Assembly (NCBI GenBank): GCA_964007475.1
Contig: OZ023273.1
Coordinates: 81,322,598 to 81,386,597, forward strand
Length of the DNA stretch: 64,000 nt
Origin: Hybos culiciformis
Lineage: Eukaryota > Arthropoda > Insecta > Diptera > Hybotidae
Reading direction: 5' to 3'
The notes below the pieces were generated by a model. The model was not told the origin of the DNA, did no database searches, and worked only from the letters and a program-made list of their open reading frames with translations. A program made the position numbers and the translations under genes. Below are positions 19,738 to 31,424 of the stretch, piece after piece (position 1 is the first letter of the stretch; every line of letters starts with the position of its first letter).

Positions 19738-20212
19738 GGCCGGCCGCACACAGAAAGAACAAAACACTTTTAGTCAAAAACGTTTTTTCTTTAGTCAAAA
19801 ACGTTTTTTCTTTAGTCAAAAACGTTTTTGCTTTATTCTAAAACTTTTTTGCTTTAGGCCGGCCGCACACAGAAAGAACAAAACACTTTTAGTCAAAAAC
19901 GTTTTTTCTTTAGTCAAAAACGTTTTTGCTTTATTCTAAAACTTTTTTGCTTTAGTCCAAAACTTTTTACTTCAGTTGATACAAAAATTTATTATTTTCT
20001 CATTATTATTAAAAACATAAAGCAAAAAACATAAAACAAGAATCAAGTGTTCGACATCAAAACGACTAAACGTGACTAAATGTGATTTAAGTCGTGTGAT
20101 TGATCAGTGTGCGTCAGTCCATATACTTTGTATTGAAACATCTACATGGAGCAGTTTTAGTCAAAAACGTTTTTGACTAATACTGTTTTGCTCTTTCTGT
20201 GTGCGGCCGGCC
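19738..20212. mobile_element. PIF/Harbinger-type MITE with TTA target duplication
   Basis: The ends are GGCCGGCCGCACACAGAAAG, perfectly inverted at the right, with TTA on both sides (19735-19737 and 20213-20215). Three-base TTA duplications and GG-rich termini are the Harbinger hallmark. The first ~120 bases are duplicated in tandem: the terminus recurs at about 19859, again preceded by TTTA. Internal GTCAAAAACGTTTTT blocks repeat several times. A Harbinger transposase and Myb gene lie 1-10 kb away, but kinship is not shown. Confidence 0.85.
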
Positions 20213-20219
20213 TTAGAGT

Positions 20220-20640
20220 ACGTTCCATAAGTATTTTCGTCTTGTACGTAGAATCTCCCTTTTCTGCAAGCCAAAGAATTCCTGTCCTAGAAAAAAACCC
20301 GATTTGACATTTAATTTGGTTAAATCTGCTAAGATCATATACTTCATTAACTTTATAAGGGCATATATTTTAATACGTCATATTTAATTTTTTACATTTT
20401 TAACAATGTTCCAGAAATCAATATTATTTCAAAATGAAAATGAAAAATAAATGTTTGAAAATAATGAAATAAATACAAAAATCAATTTTTAATAATTTGT
20501 TTAGCTGTCTTTAGCAAACTGTAGCCGACTATAGTATTATGTCAATATAAAAAAACCTACATAAAATTATAAAGTATATGGTAAGAAATAAAATAAATAA
20601 AACTTTCTTGTAAAATAATTTTTTTTTTAAACAAATTTAA
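20220..20640. other. No gene seen
   Basis: AT-rich spacer between the MITE and a LINE fragment. It may hold the missing 5' end of the Harbinger element, but no TIR could be recognised. Confidence 0.4.
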
Positions 20641-20717
20641 GAGTTCTAATATAAAAGATAATTTCAAATAATATCATAAATAATGAATTCGGAAAAAGGA
20701 ATATAATTGGTATATAA

Positions 20718-21286
20718 TTGGTATATAAATTAGAATATAATTCATATATATGGGCTGGCGCTCCTAAAACTCATCTTGAGTACCTGGACAAAGTTCAGGG
20801 ACGGGCTATTATATTGATAAACAATCACCAAACCACCAGCTCATTAACATCACTTAATCACCGTCGCAATGTAGGTTCACTTTCCATTTTTTATAAATAC
20901 CTAGTTGGAAAGGATACGTGTTCCGTGGAAGTTAAAGCCCTACTTCCTTCACTTCAAGTATTTTCACGTCAAACACGTACCGCTTCAACGTCACACCCAT
21001 ATTTCGTCAAAATTCCCAGATGTGATAGAACGAGCTTCGGAGATTCGTTTTCAGTTCGCACCTCGAGAATGTGGAATGCTCTCACATCAAAATTGTTCCC
21101 CACAGCTGGCGGACGTTTGATTTACGACTTGCGCCGCTTTAAGAAAAGTGTAAATGATTTCCTACAACTGTCCCACTTTTTAATCCCGTCTAAGCTTCTT
21201 GTCGCCATTATCAAATCCATACTTTTTTAAGTATAAAAGGTATCACACCTAGTGATTTGGTAACTTTAATAAAAAAAAAAAAAAAA
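20718..21286 (+). pseudogene. Non-LTR retrotransposon 3' fragment with poly-A tail
   Basis: The frame 20718-21230 encodes the C-terminal region after the reverse transcriptase core: WAGAPKTHLEYLDKVQGRAI, then LNHRRNVGSLSIFYKYLVG and a closing SFSVRTSRMWNALTSKLFP. The L-x-H-R-R-N-V-x-S-L-S-x-F-Y and R-x-W-N-x-L motifs are typical LINE C termini. The frame has no stops before TAA at 21228-21230. A poly-A tail ends at about 21286, so this is a 5'-truncated insertion, apparently just upstream of the Harbinger transposase. Confidence 0.7.
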
Positions 21287-21333
21287 TATGCGTCTCAATG
21301 ATTAGTAGATATATACTGGATATTAAGAATTTT

Positions 21334-22557
21334 ATGGCTTCATTTTTGGAGGTAAAAAATTAAACAATTTTTTTTAATGTTTAAATAATAATTAATGTTT
21401 TAGATAGTTGATGGTTCCGGTGACGAAAACTCAGATGATTCTATTTCTGTACCCTCAGCTTTATATTTGGTAAAAAATGAACCAATAAGGCATGAGGATT
21501 ACATCGAAAGAGTAGTTGCTAACTATGGTAAAATAGAATTTCAGCAAGCATTTCGAATGACGAGAAACGCTTTTGATTTTTATTAAATAAAATATCGAAT
21601 AATTTAGATGTCGGCATTATGGGACGTCCTCACACCGATCTCCACAATCAGTTGCTAGCCGTTATATGGTTATGATATACTCCAGACTCGTACAGGTAAT
21701 ATAAATAATAAAAAACTTACCAAACTGGCACTTAATTATTGTTTAATTTTAGATCAGTGGGAGAGAAATTTAATTACTCCAAGTCGACACTTTCGCGCTT
21801 TTTCTTCAGGATTGTAAAAGTTCTAAATAAAATATCAAGCGAAATAATCATCTGGCCGAACGCAGAAGAAATTATTAAAAAAGTTAATGGTTTTAATCGC
21901 ACATCGCCGTTTACCAATGTTTTGGGAGCTATAGATGGAACTTACGTTCTAATAAGTCTACCGGCAGATCAGGCCTTTTGGTATCGGAACAGGAATAAGT
22001 TCCTTTCCATTACATTGCAGGCGATTTGCGATTCAGACATGCGTTTTTTCGATTGTTCAGCTGGATATCCCAGCTCCGTTAAGATTTTTAAAAAATCTGT
22101 TATTTTTGAGAAAGCTTCAGCAGATCCTGACAAATATTTTCCAAACAGCTCCGTAATTCTTGGGGATAAAGCTTATCCACTATTAAAGTGGTGCATCACC
22201 CCATTTATGGACAGAGGGAAGTTGACCGCCAAGCAAAAGAAGTTCAACACGAGACATTCAGGTACTCGAAATGTAGTGGAGAGGTCCTTCGCTCTGCTAT
22301 TTGGAAGGTTCCGGACATTGCAACAATTAAATTTGAATTGCCCCGAATGGTACACTCCAACCATTATGGCCTGCTGTGTTTTGCACAACATTTGTTTAAT
22401 TCATGAGGATGAATTGGTTCAAGAATACATACAAAGTGGATTTCACCAAGCCTGTCAAAGCACTTCAGAAATTGCTTTGGAAATTGATGATGAGACTTAT
22501 AATTTGACGCATGAAGGCGAAACAATGCGCAACACAATGTTAAATATAATCAACTAA
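21334..22557 (+). pseudogene. PIF/Harbinger DDE transposase (three exons, lightly damaged)
   Basis: The exons inferred from GT-AG sites are 21334-21351 (MASFLE), 21404-21695 and 21753-22557. Exon 2 encodes YIERVVANYGKIEFQQAFRM and later GRPHTDLHNQLLAVIW but carries a frameshift near 21583 and a TGA near 21673. Exon 3 is fully open and encodes the nuclease: GAIDGTYVLI (first Asp), VILGDKAYPLLKW (second Asp), RNVVERSFALLFGRFR (Glu) and HNICLIHEDELV. This matches the DDE_Tnp_4/Harbinger nuclease. About 390 residues in all, normal for the family. Harbinger elements also encode a Myb-like DNA-binding partner; a candidate is at 29694-30451, convergent. The two lesions could be sequencing errors or real decay. 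Confidence 0.8.
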
Positions 22558-22823
22558 AATTATAAACCAAAATTTCAGTCTTCTTTTCTCTCTTGAGCTG
22601 ATAAGAAGTGATTAGATCAATTTAATTAAAATATAAGTAATATCAGTATCAATACTATTATATTATTTTTTTCTTTTGTTTTTGCTTTTCAAGTGATATA
22701 CAGAGAATAAAGATTTAAAAGTAAAAATTACAAAACAATTAAACGAAAAAATTTATCATCTTATAATGACTCAGCATCGAGTCAAATTAAAAAAAAAATA
22801 ATAATTTAAACATACATTCAATT

Positions 22824-23779
22824 ATGTCACAAAATTTAACATTAAACGGGAATTATTTTACCCCGCTTCAAACAATTCAGCAAATGGATGACGATAATGA
22901 TTCAGTAGCTTCAGAAAACAGTCCACAACCTAAACCACCTAAAATTCCACCGATTAAAATAATAAAATGTTCGAACGACGACATCCGAAAAGTATTCTGC
23001 GATAATGGCATCACTAACTTTTCAATCAAAAAGATTTCGATTGGATACAAAGTATATCCTCAGTCACTAGAAAGTCGTTCCAAAATTACTGAACTTTTCA
23101 AATCTAAAAATCATGAATTCTTTTCTTATTCAACTAAGGAAGAAAAACATTCAAAGTTATTTTATCTGGGTTAGATAAAATGGAAATTAATGAACTGAAA
23201 AAAATCCTTGTCAATAAGGGTTTACAGTGTATTGATATTAAACTAGTTTCTAAAACAACAATATACAACAAAAATATCATATTGTATATAGTATACCTAA
23301 AAAATAAATCCATTAAATTAAATGAATTAAGGCAAAAAATAACAAATATTAATTACACCAAAATTAAATGGGAATATCAAACCAAAAAATTTAACAAAAT
23401 TACGCAATGTTACAAATGCCAAATGTTTGGCCACGGCTCTAATAATTGTCATGTTAAGAAGTTCTGTGCCATTTGTGCCAAAGAGCACGAAACCTCAACA
23501 TGTACTGAAGTTGTCCATAAGTGTGCCAACTGCAATGGTAATCACAAATCCACGAGTCCAGATTTCCCAAGCCGGCTAAACTATCTTAAAATAAGAGAAA
23601 AGTTAAACATCAAAAAACGTTATGACTCAAAGCGAAATAAACCCATCGGAGATTACGACCAGATGTTTCCTCACACAATCGGGACGAAGCCACCACAACA
23701 CCAACAAAACACGTGGTCAAATTTTAGGAAAGATACAGAAAATATAGGTATTACTAATAATGTAGGTACTTCAAATTAG
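22824..23779 (+). pseudogene. Jockey-like ORF1 (Gag with CCHC knuckles), frameshifted
   Basis: ATG at 22824 opens an acidic and proline-rich N terminus (MSQNLTLNGNYFTPLQTIQQ, later PKPPKIPPIKIIKC). A frameshift near 23140-23150 separates it from the second part, where the expected VILSGLDKMEINELKKIL is encoded. Then come zinc knuckles QCYKCQMFGHGSNNC, FCAICAKEHETSTC and KCANCNGNHKSTS. The order (helical region, L-S-G-L-D block, three Cys-rich knuckles) is that of Jockey-clade ORF1 proteins, which coat the element RNA. The frame ends at 23777-23779, exactly at the first bases of the inserted hAT, so the true C terminus is displaced to beyond 25337. Confidence 0.75.
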
Positions 23780-25328
23780 GGATCGCAATACCGGGATCCC
23801 GGGATACCGGGATCCCGGTATTTCGGAAAAAAACCAATGAAAATCAATACCGGTATTATATTTGTCAAAACCGGTATTTCGGTATTTAAATTTTTTTCTG
23901 AGGATTTATTATTCAATATTTTTTGATATTTTTAGTAGATTGTTTTTTATAATTACAAACAAGTGCGGTTACTAAAAAAATAAAAGTTTTAAGAGCCCTC
24001 GACGTGAAATTCTGTTTTCTATTTTTGCAGTTGTTTTTTGTTTTATTTTACAGAAAATAAACGGCCGTGAAAAATGCGACAAAAATTGTACGAAAAACAC
24101 CTCTACCAGAAAATCACAAAACTATATTTGAATTTTATTTCTGTGCAGAAACTGTAATTTATCAAAAAAATTAAAAATTTGTTAGAAATAAATGAAATTA
24201 ATTAAAAATTGTTTAGAAAATTAAAGAAATTCAAAATTTCACGTCACCAGCCCTGGAGAGTGGTATTTTAGCTTTATTTCTGCGTTTGAGATTTTTTATT
24301 ATCTTTTTGCTTTACTTCAGAATCCAAGCAAATATGTTCAAGTATTTTAAAGGCTCATTTGGGCCAAAAAACTCAAAAAATTCGCTTCGCCTACCCTGGA
24401 GCCAATTATATACTCTCTAACATATCAAAAAATCACATCAGTCGAGATTGTATTAACTCTAGAATCAAAGCAAAACCAAGACCCATTTTCCGCACTGAGG
24501 GCTCTTAATAGTTTGTTGTGTGTAGTTGCATTTGTGTTTACTTAAATATTTTAATGCGTTGGGGATCGTTATGTTGTATTTAGTGCTATAGAATTTAGAT
24601 CACTAAATGGAGTATTATATGCGTCAATACATATGCAATTATTTAGATGCATCTGCGTAAATAATGGAAAAATTTAGATGCATCAGCGTATATAATGAAA
24701 AAATTTAGATGCATCAGCGTAAATAATGAAATCATTTAGATGTTTTTTATTGAATATTACGTAATACCTGAACAAACATAATATCTCTCACAATATTTCA
24801 ATACAGCCAAATACAAAAAAAAAAATGAGAAAAAATGAGAAGAAAAAATATTCTCTCTTTGCAACTACCTCTCCCCTACGCATTAAAACAGTATATTGGA
24901 TATGTAAACAAAATTTGTTATACAACTCGTTCTGTATTTACACAAAAATACATTCACACTTGTCAATTTATATCACTCGACCTTCGGTCTCGTGATATAA
25001 GTATTGACTCGTGTCAATGTATTTTTGTGTATACAGAACTCTTAATTAATAACAAATTTAGTTTACATATTCAATAATCTACTATTAACAATTCTGCTGA
25101 TTTAGTGTAAAAGTTTTTTTTTTAAATTATTGGAGGTTGCAATTAGCAGTGGGTATGTTTTTTATTAATTAAATTTGTTTCATTTTTATAATAATTATTA
25201 TAGGTATTTTTTATTTTGAGAAATATTATTTTTTGGAATACCGGTATTAAAACCGGGATCCCGGTATCAGTAAAGTTCAATACCGAAATACCGGTATTGG
25301 TTTTTTTTTGCTTTTTTTGCAATCCCTA
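23777..25328 (+). mobile_element. Non-autonomous hAT element, family 3 copy 1
   Basis: The ends are TAGGGATCGCAATACCGGGA and, inward from the right, TAGGGATTGCAAAAAAAGC. A perfect 8 bp duplication CTTCAAAT flanks the element (23769-23776 and 25329-25336). The subterminal arrays are rich in ATACCGG and GGATCCCGG palindromes. Inside are a ~30 bp tandem repeat containing TTTAGATGCATCAGCG (24640-24745) and a ~180 bp palindrome (24893-25075). No transposase is encoded. The 80-residue open frame at 24835-25077 lies in the palindrome and is not a convincing gene. A near-identical copy in opposite orientation is at 36978-38545. Confidence 0.95.
24893..25075. repeat. Palindromic insert within hAT family 3
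   Basis: The arms of about 85-90 bp run from TTGGATATGTAAACAAAATT to the centre near 24983 (CGACCTTCGGTCTCG) and back. A fragment of one arm (GTATACAGAACTCTTAATTA onward) also occurs alone at about 31172-31235. It may be a small palindromic MITE that jumped into the progenitor of family 3. Confidence 0.65.
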
Positions 25329-25483
25329 CTTCAAATAATGATTTATTTAGTTTAAATGAATTAAAGTCAATTACGTTAGAGTTAATTGTAAATTTAAAAA
25401 ATTGCAAATCAAAAATAGAACAATTTAATGTTATATCAAGTTTAGCTTTTAAATCTTTAGCATGAAGAATAAATCATCAATAA

Positions 25484-28140
25484 AAATTATATGATGGATG
25501 GAATGCGAGGGGAATCCGATTTAAAAAAGAAGAATTTTTCAACTTCCTTATAACTAATAAAATTGATATTGCCCTTATAAATGAAACCTGGTTAAAACCA
25601 GATATAGAATTTAGACATCCAAATTATTCATGCTATAGAAATGACCGAACTGAAATGAGGGGGGGAGGAGTTGCAATTAGTGTTAATAAGGAGATTAAGC
25701 ATGAATTAATTTCTCAACTTAAAACAGACATTCTAGAAAATATTGGTCTTAAAATTTTCTTGTCCGACCAATCGTACTTTAATATATTTTCTGTTACTTT
25801 CCGGGTGGAAAATCTGAAAAATCAAAAAAAAAAAAGTTTAAAAAAGATATTCTTAAATTCAGCCGCATGAAAGAAAAATATATTTTGGCAGGTGATTTTA
25901 ATTGCAGAAACAAATTGTAGGGATGTTTAAAAGCAAATTCCTACGGTAATATACTAAATAGCCTCCTAACAACCACCAATATATCGTTACTTTTTCCACC
26001 CAACCCGACATACATACCTACTAATCAAAAAGCAAAACCTTCTACGTTAGATCTCATTTTAACAAACTTTTCTGAAAATATTTCATCACTTACTACTCAT
26101 AACGCATTATGCTCCGACCATTTACCGGTTGAATTTATTGTAAATAAAAACGCCAAAAAAAATGAAAACTGGACTTACGACTATTTAAATGCAGACTGGA
26201 AAAAGTACAAAAAGTATATTAAAAACAATCGAGATTTAAACTTTAGCGCGCGAAATATAACATCTAAAAGCCAAATTGAGTACGAAGTTAATAAAGTTAC
26301 AACGTTAATTAAAAACGCAATAGAATGTTCAGTGCCAAAAAAAAAATCGCAAAAAACACCTAAACACAACATCTTTCCTGACTTTATAAAAAACTTGATA
26401 AGCAGAAGAAATACAGCTAGACGAAAATGGATACGATACCGAGAGGAAACTTATAAATTCGAAATGTCAAAATGAAATCACATAATTAAAACCGAAATAT
26501 CTATTTTAAGAAACGAACGATGGAACAAGACGCTACAAAGTCTTGAACCATGCTCTAAACCGTTTTGGAATTTAACTAAAATACTGAAAAATAAAAGCAA
26601 ACAAATTCCAATCTTAAAATGCAACAGTAATATTTACCTAACAAATAAAACCAAAGCTAACTTATTAGCTAATACTTTCGCTCAAAATCATAATTACACA
26701 GAGAACTTCAGCGATAAGAGTACTGAGCAACTGGTTGAAAACTTACTTTCAATCATTGAAACTGATATTTTGCAGCACAGCGCTGAGTACTTCGTATCTG
26801 TCGATAAAATCAAAGAAATTATTACATCTAGTAAAAATAAAAAATCTCCAGGTATTGATGGAATCAATAATTTATGCCTAAAAAACCTACCTGAAATAGG
26901 TTTTAAATATGTTAGATTCATAATCAATAGTTGTTTAAAATTTTCCTATTTTCCTTCTTCATGGAAAATAGCAAAAGTTATCCCAATCAATAAGCCAGGA
27001 AAACCCATGGACAATCCTTCATCATATCGTCCTATAAGTCTTCTAAACTCTTTAAGTAAAATTTTGGAAAAAGTACTGAAAGGTAAATTAAATAATTTTA
27101 TTCAAAAAAACAACATTCTTCCGGACGAACAATTTGGCTTTAGAACTGGCCACAACACAATGCAACCCTTTTGTCGTATTAGGAAAATTATTAAAAATAA
27201 ACTGAAAGAAAAAAGGTCGGTGGGTATGGTAACACTAGACATCAAATCTGCATTTGATTCGGTATGGCACAATGGATTAATCCATAAACTGATAACTATT
27301 GGAATAGATAAGCCAACAGTAAAAATTATTAAAAGTTTCTTGGAAAACCGATTTTTCCAGTTATCAGTCGCTAATGAACTTTCCAGATCTCAGCTCATTT
27401 CTTCCGGCTGCCCGCAAGGCTCTATACTTTCACCTATCTTATATAATATTTATACTTCAGATTTTCCGGTATTAGAAAATACTTGCTCGTCTATATTCGC
27501 TGATGACACAGCTATTCTTTCCAGCGACATTTTTGCAATAAATATTATGTATAATCTTCAAATTTCTTTAAACACTTTAAGTGAATACTTTTACAAATGG
27601 AAAATAGCAATAAACCCTTCAAAAACACAAGCAATCTTTTTTACACACAGAAGAAATGATATCTATCTACCAAATTCATGTTTAAAAATAGACGATATAG
27701 ATATTCCTCGGACCAACGACATTAAATATCTAGGAGTTATGCTAGATACAAAGTTAACATTTAGCAAACACATTTCTTATATTATCTGCAAAACCAAAAT
27801 GCTCATTAGAACTTTATATGCTCTTATAAACCGAAACTCAGACTTAAACATACAGAACAAACTAATAATATATAAAGTAGTATTCCTGCCCTTTATGCTC
27901 TATGCATGTCCTGTATGGGGAAACTGTGCCCAAACGCATATAAAAAAAATACAGATACAACAAAATAAAATATTAAAAATGATTTACAAAATACCTTGGC
28001 ACTCCTCTAATAAATTAGTACATAAAATAAGCAATTTCAATTTAATAAGTGAAAAAATCAAAATAATGTCTGAAAAATTCTTTTCTAAATGTGCCACATC
28101 GGATAACCAACTCATTTCCAACTTAGTGGAATTGAATTAA
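25484..28140 (+). pseudogene. Jockey-like ORF2: endonuclease and reverse transcriptase
   Basis: The endonuclease begins at about 25484 with LYDGWNARGIRFKKEEFF and continues NKIDIALINETWLKPDIE, RGGGVAISVNKEI, then after frame changes near 25860-25920 LAGDFNCR and a segment ending CSDHLPVEF. A stop interrupts the linker near 26473. From 26770 the reverse transcriptase is open to TAA at 28140: SPGIDGINNLCLKNLPEI, SSYRPISLLNSLSKILEKVL, EQFGFRTGHNT, VTLDIKSAFDSVWH, GCPQGSILSPILYNIY, the catalytic FADDTAIL, and KYLGVMLDTKLTFSKHI. No RNase H follows, as in Jockey. The RT core is complete but the endonuclease half has several lesions, so the copy is inactive. Confidence 0.85.
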
Positions 28141-28429
28141 TTGAGATACTTAGATATAATGTAGTATAAGTTTTATCCTAATAAAAAAAAATAAATAAAT
28201 AAAAAAATAAAAAATAAAACAAAAAAAAAAAATAAAAAAATAAAAAAAACAAAAAAAAAATAATGCATTCATAAGGTTTTTTTACACATATTTCCCTTAT
28301 AATTCAAATATTAAAACATAAATGTAAAATAATAAAATGTAAATACTTAATTCAGTTGATAAGCTTCAATTAGCTAAACTCTGTAAGATTAGTAATATTA
28401 TTTCTAGTTATTAAGGAACTACTGTAATA

Positions 28430-28466
28430 ATAATGAATTAATAAATAAATAAATAAAATAAATAAA
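28430..28466 (+). repeat. TAAA-type simple repeat, probable LINE tail
   Basis: AATTAATAAATAAATAAATA continues for several units. It is consistent with the 3' tail of the Jockey-like LINE. A further poly-A-rich stretch at 28180-28262 lies in its 3' region. Confidence 0.5.
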
Positions 28467-28582
28467 CCAAATTTTTATTTCATAAACGTTATATTTTTCT
28501 TAGTATTATTATTACAATTATTATAGAAACTGAATTTTTGTTAAAGAAAGAAATCTGTATTATGTTTATGTTCAACATGCTG

Positions 28583-29006
28583 ATGCCTTGAGCACAACTA
28601 ATACCGCAAAGCAATTTTTAAAGGAATGTTCCGGAAACCTGTTCACAGCTAATTTTACCTGAAAGCAAAAAAATCAACTGCAAACAACTGCTTTTGTTTT
28701 TTTATAATATGATTGTGACAGAAAAATGCAGCAAAACCAAATTTCGATGCAAAAGAAACGCTGTGAAAAAGAAGCAAAAAAATTATTTTGTGACGTAGTC
28801 AATTCTTTCTGGAGCAAAAAATTAATAAATTCAGTTTTCTAATTAATTATGAAATAATTTTAAGAAATTCTTTTTACAAAAAATCAATAAAATTAATATC
28901 TTGCGTTTTTTATAATTTTTATTTAAAATAAATAAGAAATAACGCAGAAAATCGGTTTTTACGGTAGCTCAAAATTGCTTTGCGGTATTAGCTGTGCTCA
29001 AGGCAT
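28583..29006. mobile_element. MITE, family 1 copy 2
   Basis: The TIRs ATGCCTTGAGCACAACTAAT and, inward from the right, ATGCCTTGAGCACAGCTAAT are almost perfect over about 38 bp, including ACCGCAAAGCAATTTT. The interior matches the copy at 4396-4853 in reverse. It is better preserved at the ends than copy 1. Confidence 0.85.
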
Positions 29007-29693
29007 GATAATTTATTTGGCCAATGAAATAAAATTACTTTATTTAATATTTGATGTTCCTTCCTCTGGAATGTTATTTATTACATAAATATATTCGAAT
29101 TTTTTAATTTTCAATAGAAACATTTTCAATAAAAGTTAAAATAACATTTATTTTTAGATAAAATTGAATTCTTATTTAAAAACTTGTACTTTTTATTAAG
29201 CTTTATATTTAGTTTCGAAGCCTGTAGGTAACTAATTTTCAAATTTATATTCTCTAGCTAGTAGGTACTTAGAAATTTTAATTCTTTTTTCCAAAAATTT
29301 GATCTATAAATATATATCTATATCCCAATATTTTCAATTTTTGGTAGCACATTATAACAATTGGACCAGTTATAAATTTAAAATAAAAAAAAAAAAATAT
29401 TATAAAATTGAAACAACATTATTTACATTAGTTTATTTGCACGAAAATTATTTGCACTGTTTTACAGGGTATGTTTGAATAAAATATTATTTGAATGAAT
29501 TTTTAGAAAATTCTATTCAGAAACTCATTCAAAAAACATTTTTTAATTCATTATATTAACTTAAATCTATTAAAAATATGTAAAAGATCAAAATATTATA
29601 TTTATATTTATATTTACATATATTCAAAAAAAAAAAAAAAAAGAGTTAAGACAAAATATTTAACAAACATTTAAATAAAAAAACTAATTGAGA

Positions 29694-30451
29694 TTATAAT
29701 TTTTCAATTAATTTTTCCATGGTAGTTTTGAATACGTCCATGGATTGATGCATGGCTTCTAAAAATTTTTCCTTCATCTCTATGTTTTTGTTAAACCGAT
29801 CCGCCTGCTCCTCTCTATTGAGAATGTTATTGTCGGTAGCTCTCCGAACTTCTTGAAGCATTTTTTCTGAATTTGATATTTTTCTTCTTTTTTTTTTTTG
29901 TACTTCAATAATCTCTCCCGTCTCGTCGGTGTCATCAACAAAACAATTTACGGAGGAAGTGGAAGGCATATTATAATAACTAGATTCTGCTATCGACAAC
30001 GGTGACATAAAGTGTTCTTTTTTAAACATGTCGTCGAACTCCTCTTCATATTTAAAATATGCCGGATCGTTACCAGTCTTTTTATTATGATCTTTGACCC
30101 TTGTGTATTGGTATTTTAATGCGTTTAACTTTTTACGGCATTGATCCGGTGTATATTTAAAAAATTTTTCATCCATAACTTTGCTTATTTCGGTCCAAAC
30201 CTTCGAATTCGAACTTGTCGTATCCTTAAATTTCGACAAATTTATTTTATATTGTTCTAGGAGGCTGTTAATTGCGAAATGGCCCCATTTAGTCTTTAGG
30301 CCAACAGAACGGCTCGCATCATTCAACTCTATTGGTTCTTCTAAAAAAAATTAATATATATTTTGATTAAATTTTTTCTAAAAAAATCAACTTACCTATT
30401 AAACTTACCTATTAAAATTTCTAAATTTTCGTATTCGTTATCGTTATCCAT
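29694..30451 (-). CDS. Myb/trihelix DNA-binding protein, probable Harbinger partner
   Basis: Two exons on the minus strand: 30451-30409 (MDNDNEYENLEILI plus one base) and 30340-29694. The donor GTAAGT and acceptor TTTTTTTTAG restore the frame in phase; a duplicated donor GTAAGT lies 10 bp further into the intron. The joined product is about 229 residues without lesions. After SVGLKTKWGHFAINSLLEQY comes a trihelix domain with VWTEISKVMDEKFF, TPDQCRKKLNALKYQYTRVK and YFKYEEEFDDMF, the Myb_DNA-bind_4 pattern. The C terminus (from KMLQEVRRATDNNILNREEQ to FKTTMEKLIEKL) looks coiled coil. Harbinger elements need such a protein to recruit the transposase to the ends. The DDE transposase at 21334-22557 converges on this gene. 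A host gene is the alternative. Confidence 0.6.
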
Positions 30452-30817
30452 AATGAAATTTAAAAAAAAAATAATAATTTTTTAAATAATTTTTTAATTA
30501 TTAAATAAATAATTTTTTTCTATCTTACCCATTATTTTCCCACAATTTTTTAAAATTCAATAGCTATTATTATATTCCGATTCTGACTTTAAGACCACTT
30601 AAAAGTTATCCTAGAAAACGATTTGTTATAGGAAATTTTAAATTTCCCTTTACAGATTTAAAATAAAATAGAGTTTCGGAACGATTTTTTGCAGAAATTA
30701 TTGTGGATATTTAAATTTTAGCTGTCAAATTTATCCATTTGCAATGCTAATTTCAAGAAAATTCTGTAATGATTTTACGTAAGAAAATAAAATAATTTTT
30801 TTGTTTATTTTATTTTA

Positions 30818-31056
30818 TATTTTTATTTTTTTTTAAATATTTTTTTTATTTTTTTTTTTTAATTTTTTTTTTATTTATTTTTTTTATTTATTTTTTTTAT
30901 TTTTATTAATATATAATTTTATTTCTTATGCCTTCTTTGGGATTCGAACCTGCGTCCTTAGCATTGCAATTCGTCAACACTACCACTCAGCTACGGTATT
31001 GAAATTTGAAAAGTATGTAAAGTAGAAAATATAAATTTCGTATACACATTTTCTGA
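30818..31056 (-). mobile_element. tRNA-derived SINE, family S1
   Basis: The minus strand begins GTATACGAAATTTATATTTT at 31056. The tRNA-like body follows: CCGTAGCTGAGTGGTAGTGT and, later, CGCAGGTTCGAATCCC. It ends with GGCATAAGAAATAAAA and a long A-rich tail (to about 30818). A-box and B-box positions are about 40 bases apart. Same order as the copies at 43858 and 60355. Confidence 0.7.
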
Positions 31057-31171
31057 CTGTGACATTAGAAATTATTTTCTGTATTTAAGCAAACGTTTTC
31101 TTATTTTAACCTGCAATTTTTTCAATAAAATTAAGAAAATGGTACTTATATTATTAAAAAAAATTTTGGAT

Positions 31172-31235
31172 CATGTATACAGAACTCTTAATTAATAACA
31201 AATTTAGTTTACATATACAATAATCTACATACTAT
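31172..31235 (+). repeat. Solo arm of the family 3 internal palindrome
   Basis: GTATACAGAACTCTTAATTA followed by ATAACAAATTTAGTTTACAT is nearly identical to 25026-25080. It shows that the palindromic unit exists outside the hAT element. Confidence 0.6.
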
Positions 31236-31424
31236 TAACTATTATAATATTTTCTAAGATTAAGAAAAGCGAATATACATTTGTAGTAAAAAAATTCTTT
31301 CCGTGCTTAAGTAAAATGAAATTAGTTATTTTTTAGGTGATAGTGGAGTTAGTGTCGACACAATTCAAATACTTTTAGGCCGTAAAAAAAATAAATTGTT
31401 TGAAAGGTGTTAGACGCAACAAGT

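Larger units (their letters stand above)
22780..28466 (+). mobile_element. Jockey-like LINE, interrupted by a hAT element
   Basis: A plus-strand element with ORF1 (22824-23779), ORF2 (from about 25484 to 28140) and an AT-rich 3' region ending in TAAA-type repeats (28430-28466). The boundaries are approximate because no duplication was found. A 1552 bp hAT element (23777-25328) sits at the ORF1/ORF2 junction. The whole lies between the two halves of a probable Harbinger element. Confidence 0.75.

Noticed and set aside
24640..24745. CRISPR-like array (repeats of about 30 bp)
   Set aside because: Direct tandem repeats inside a eukaryotic hAT element, without distinct spacers or cas genes.
24835..25077. 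80-residue frame identical in both hAT family 3 copies
   Set aside because: Identity follows from the recent duplication of the whole element. The frame lies in a palindrome, has no recognisable domain and is found as a non-coding solo arm at 31172-31235.
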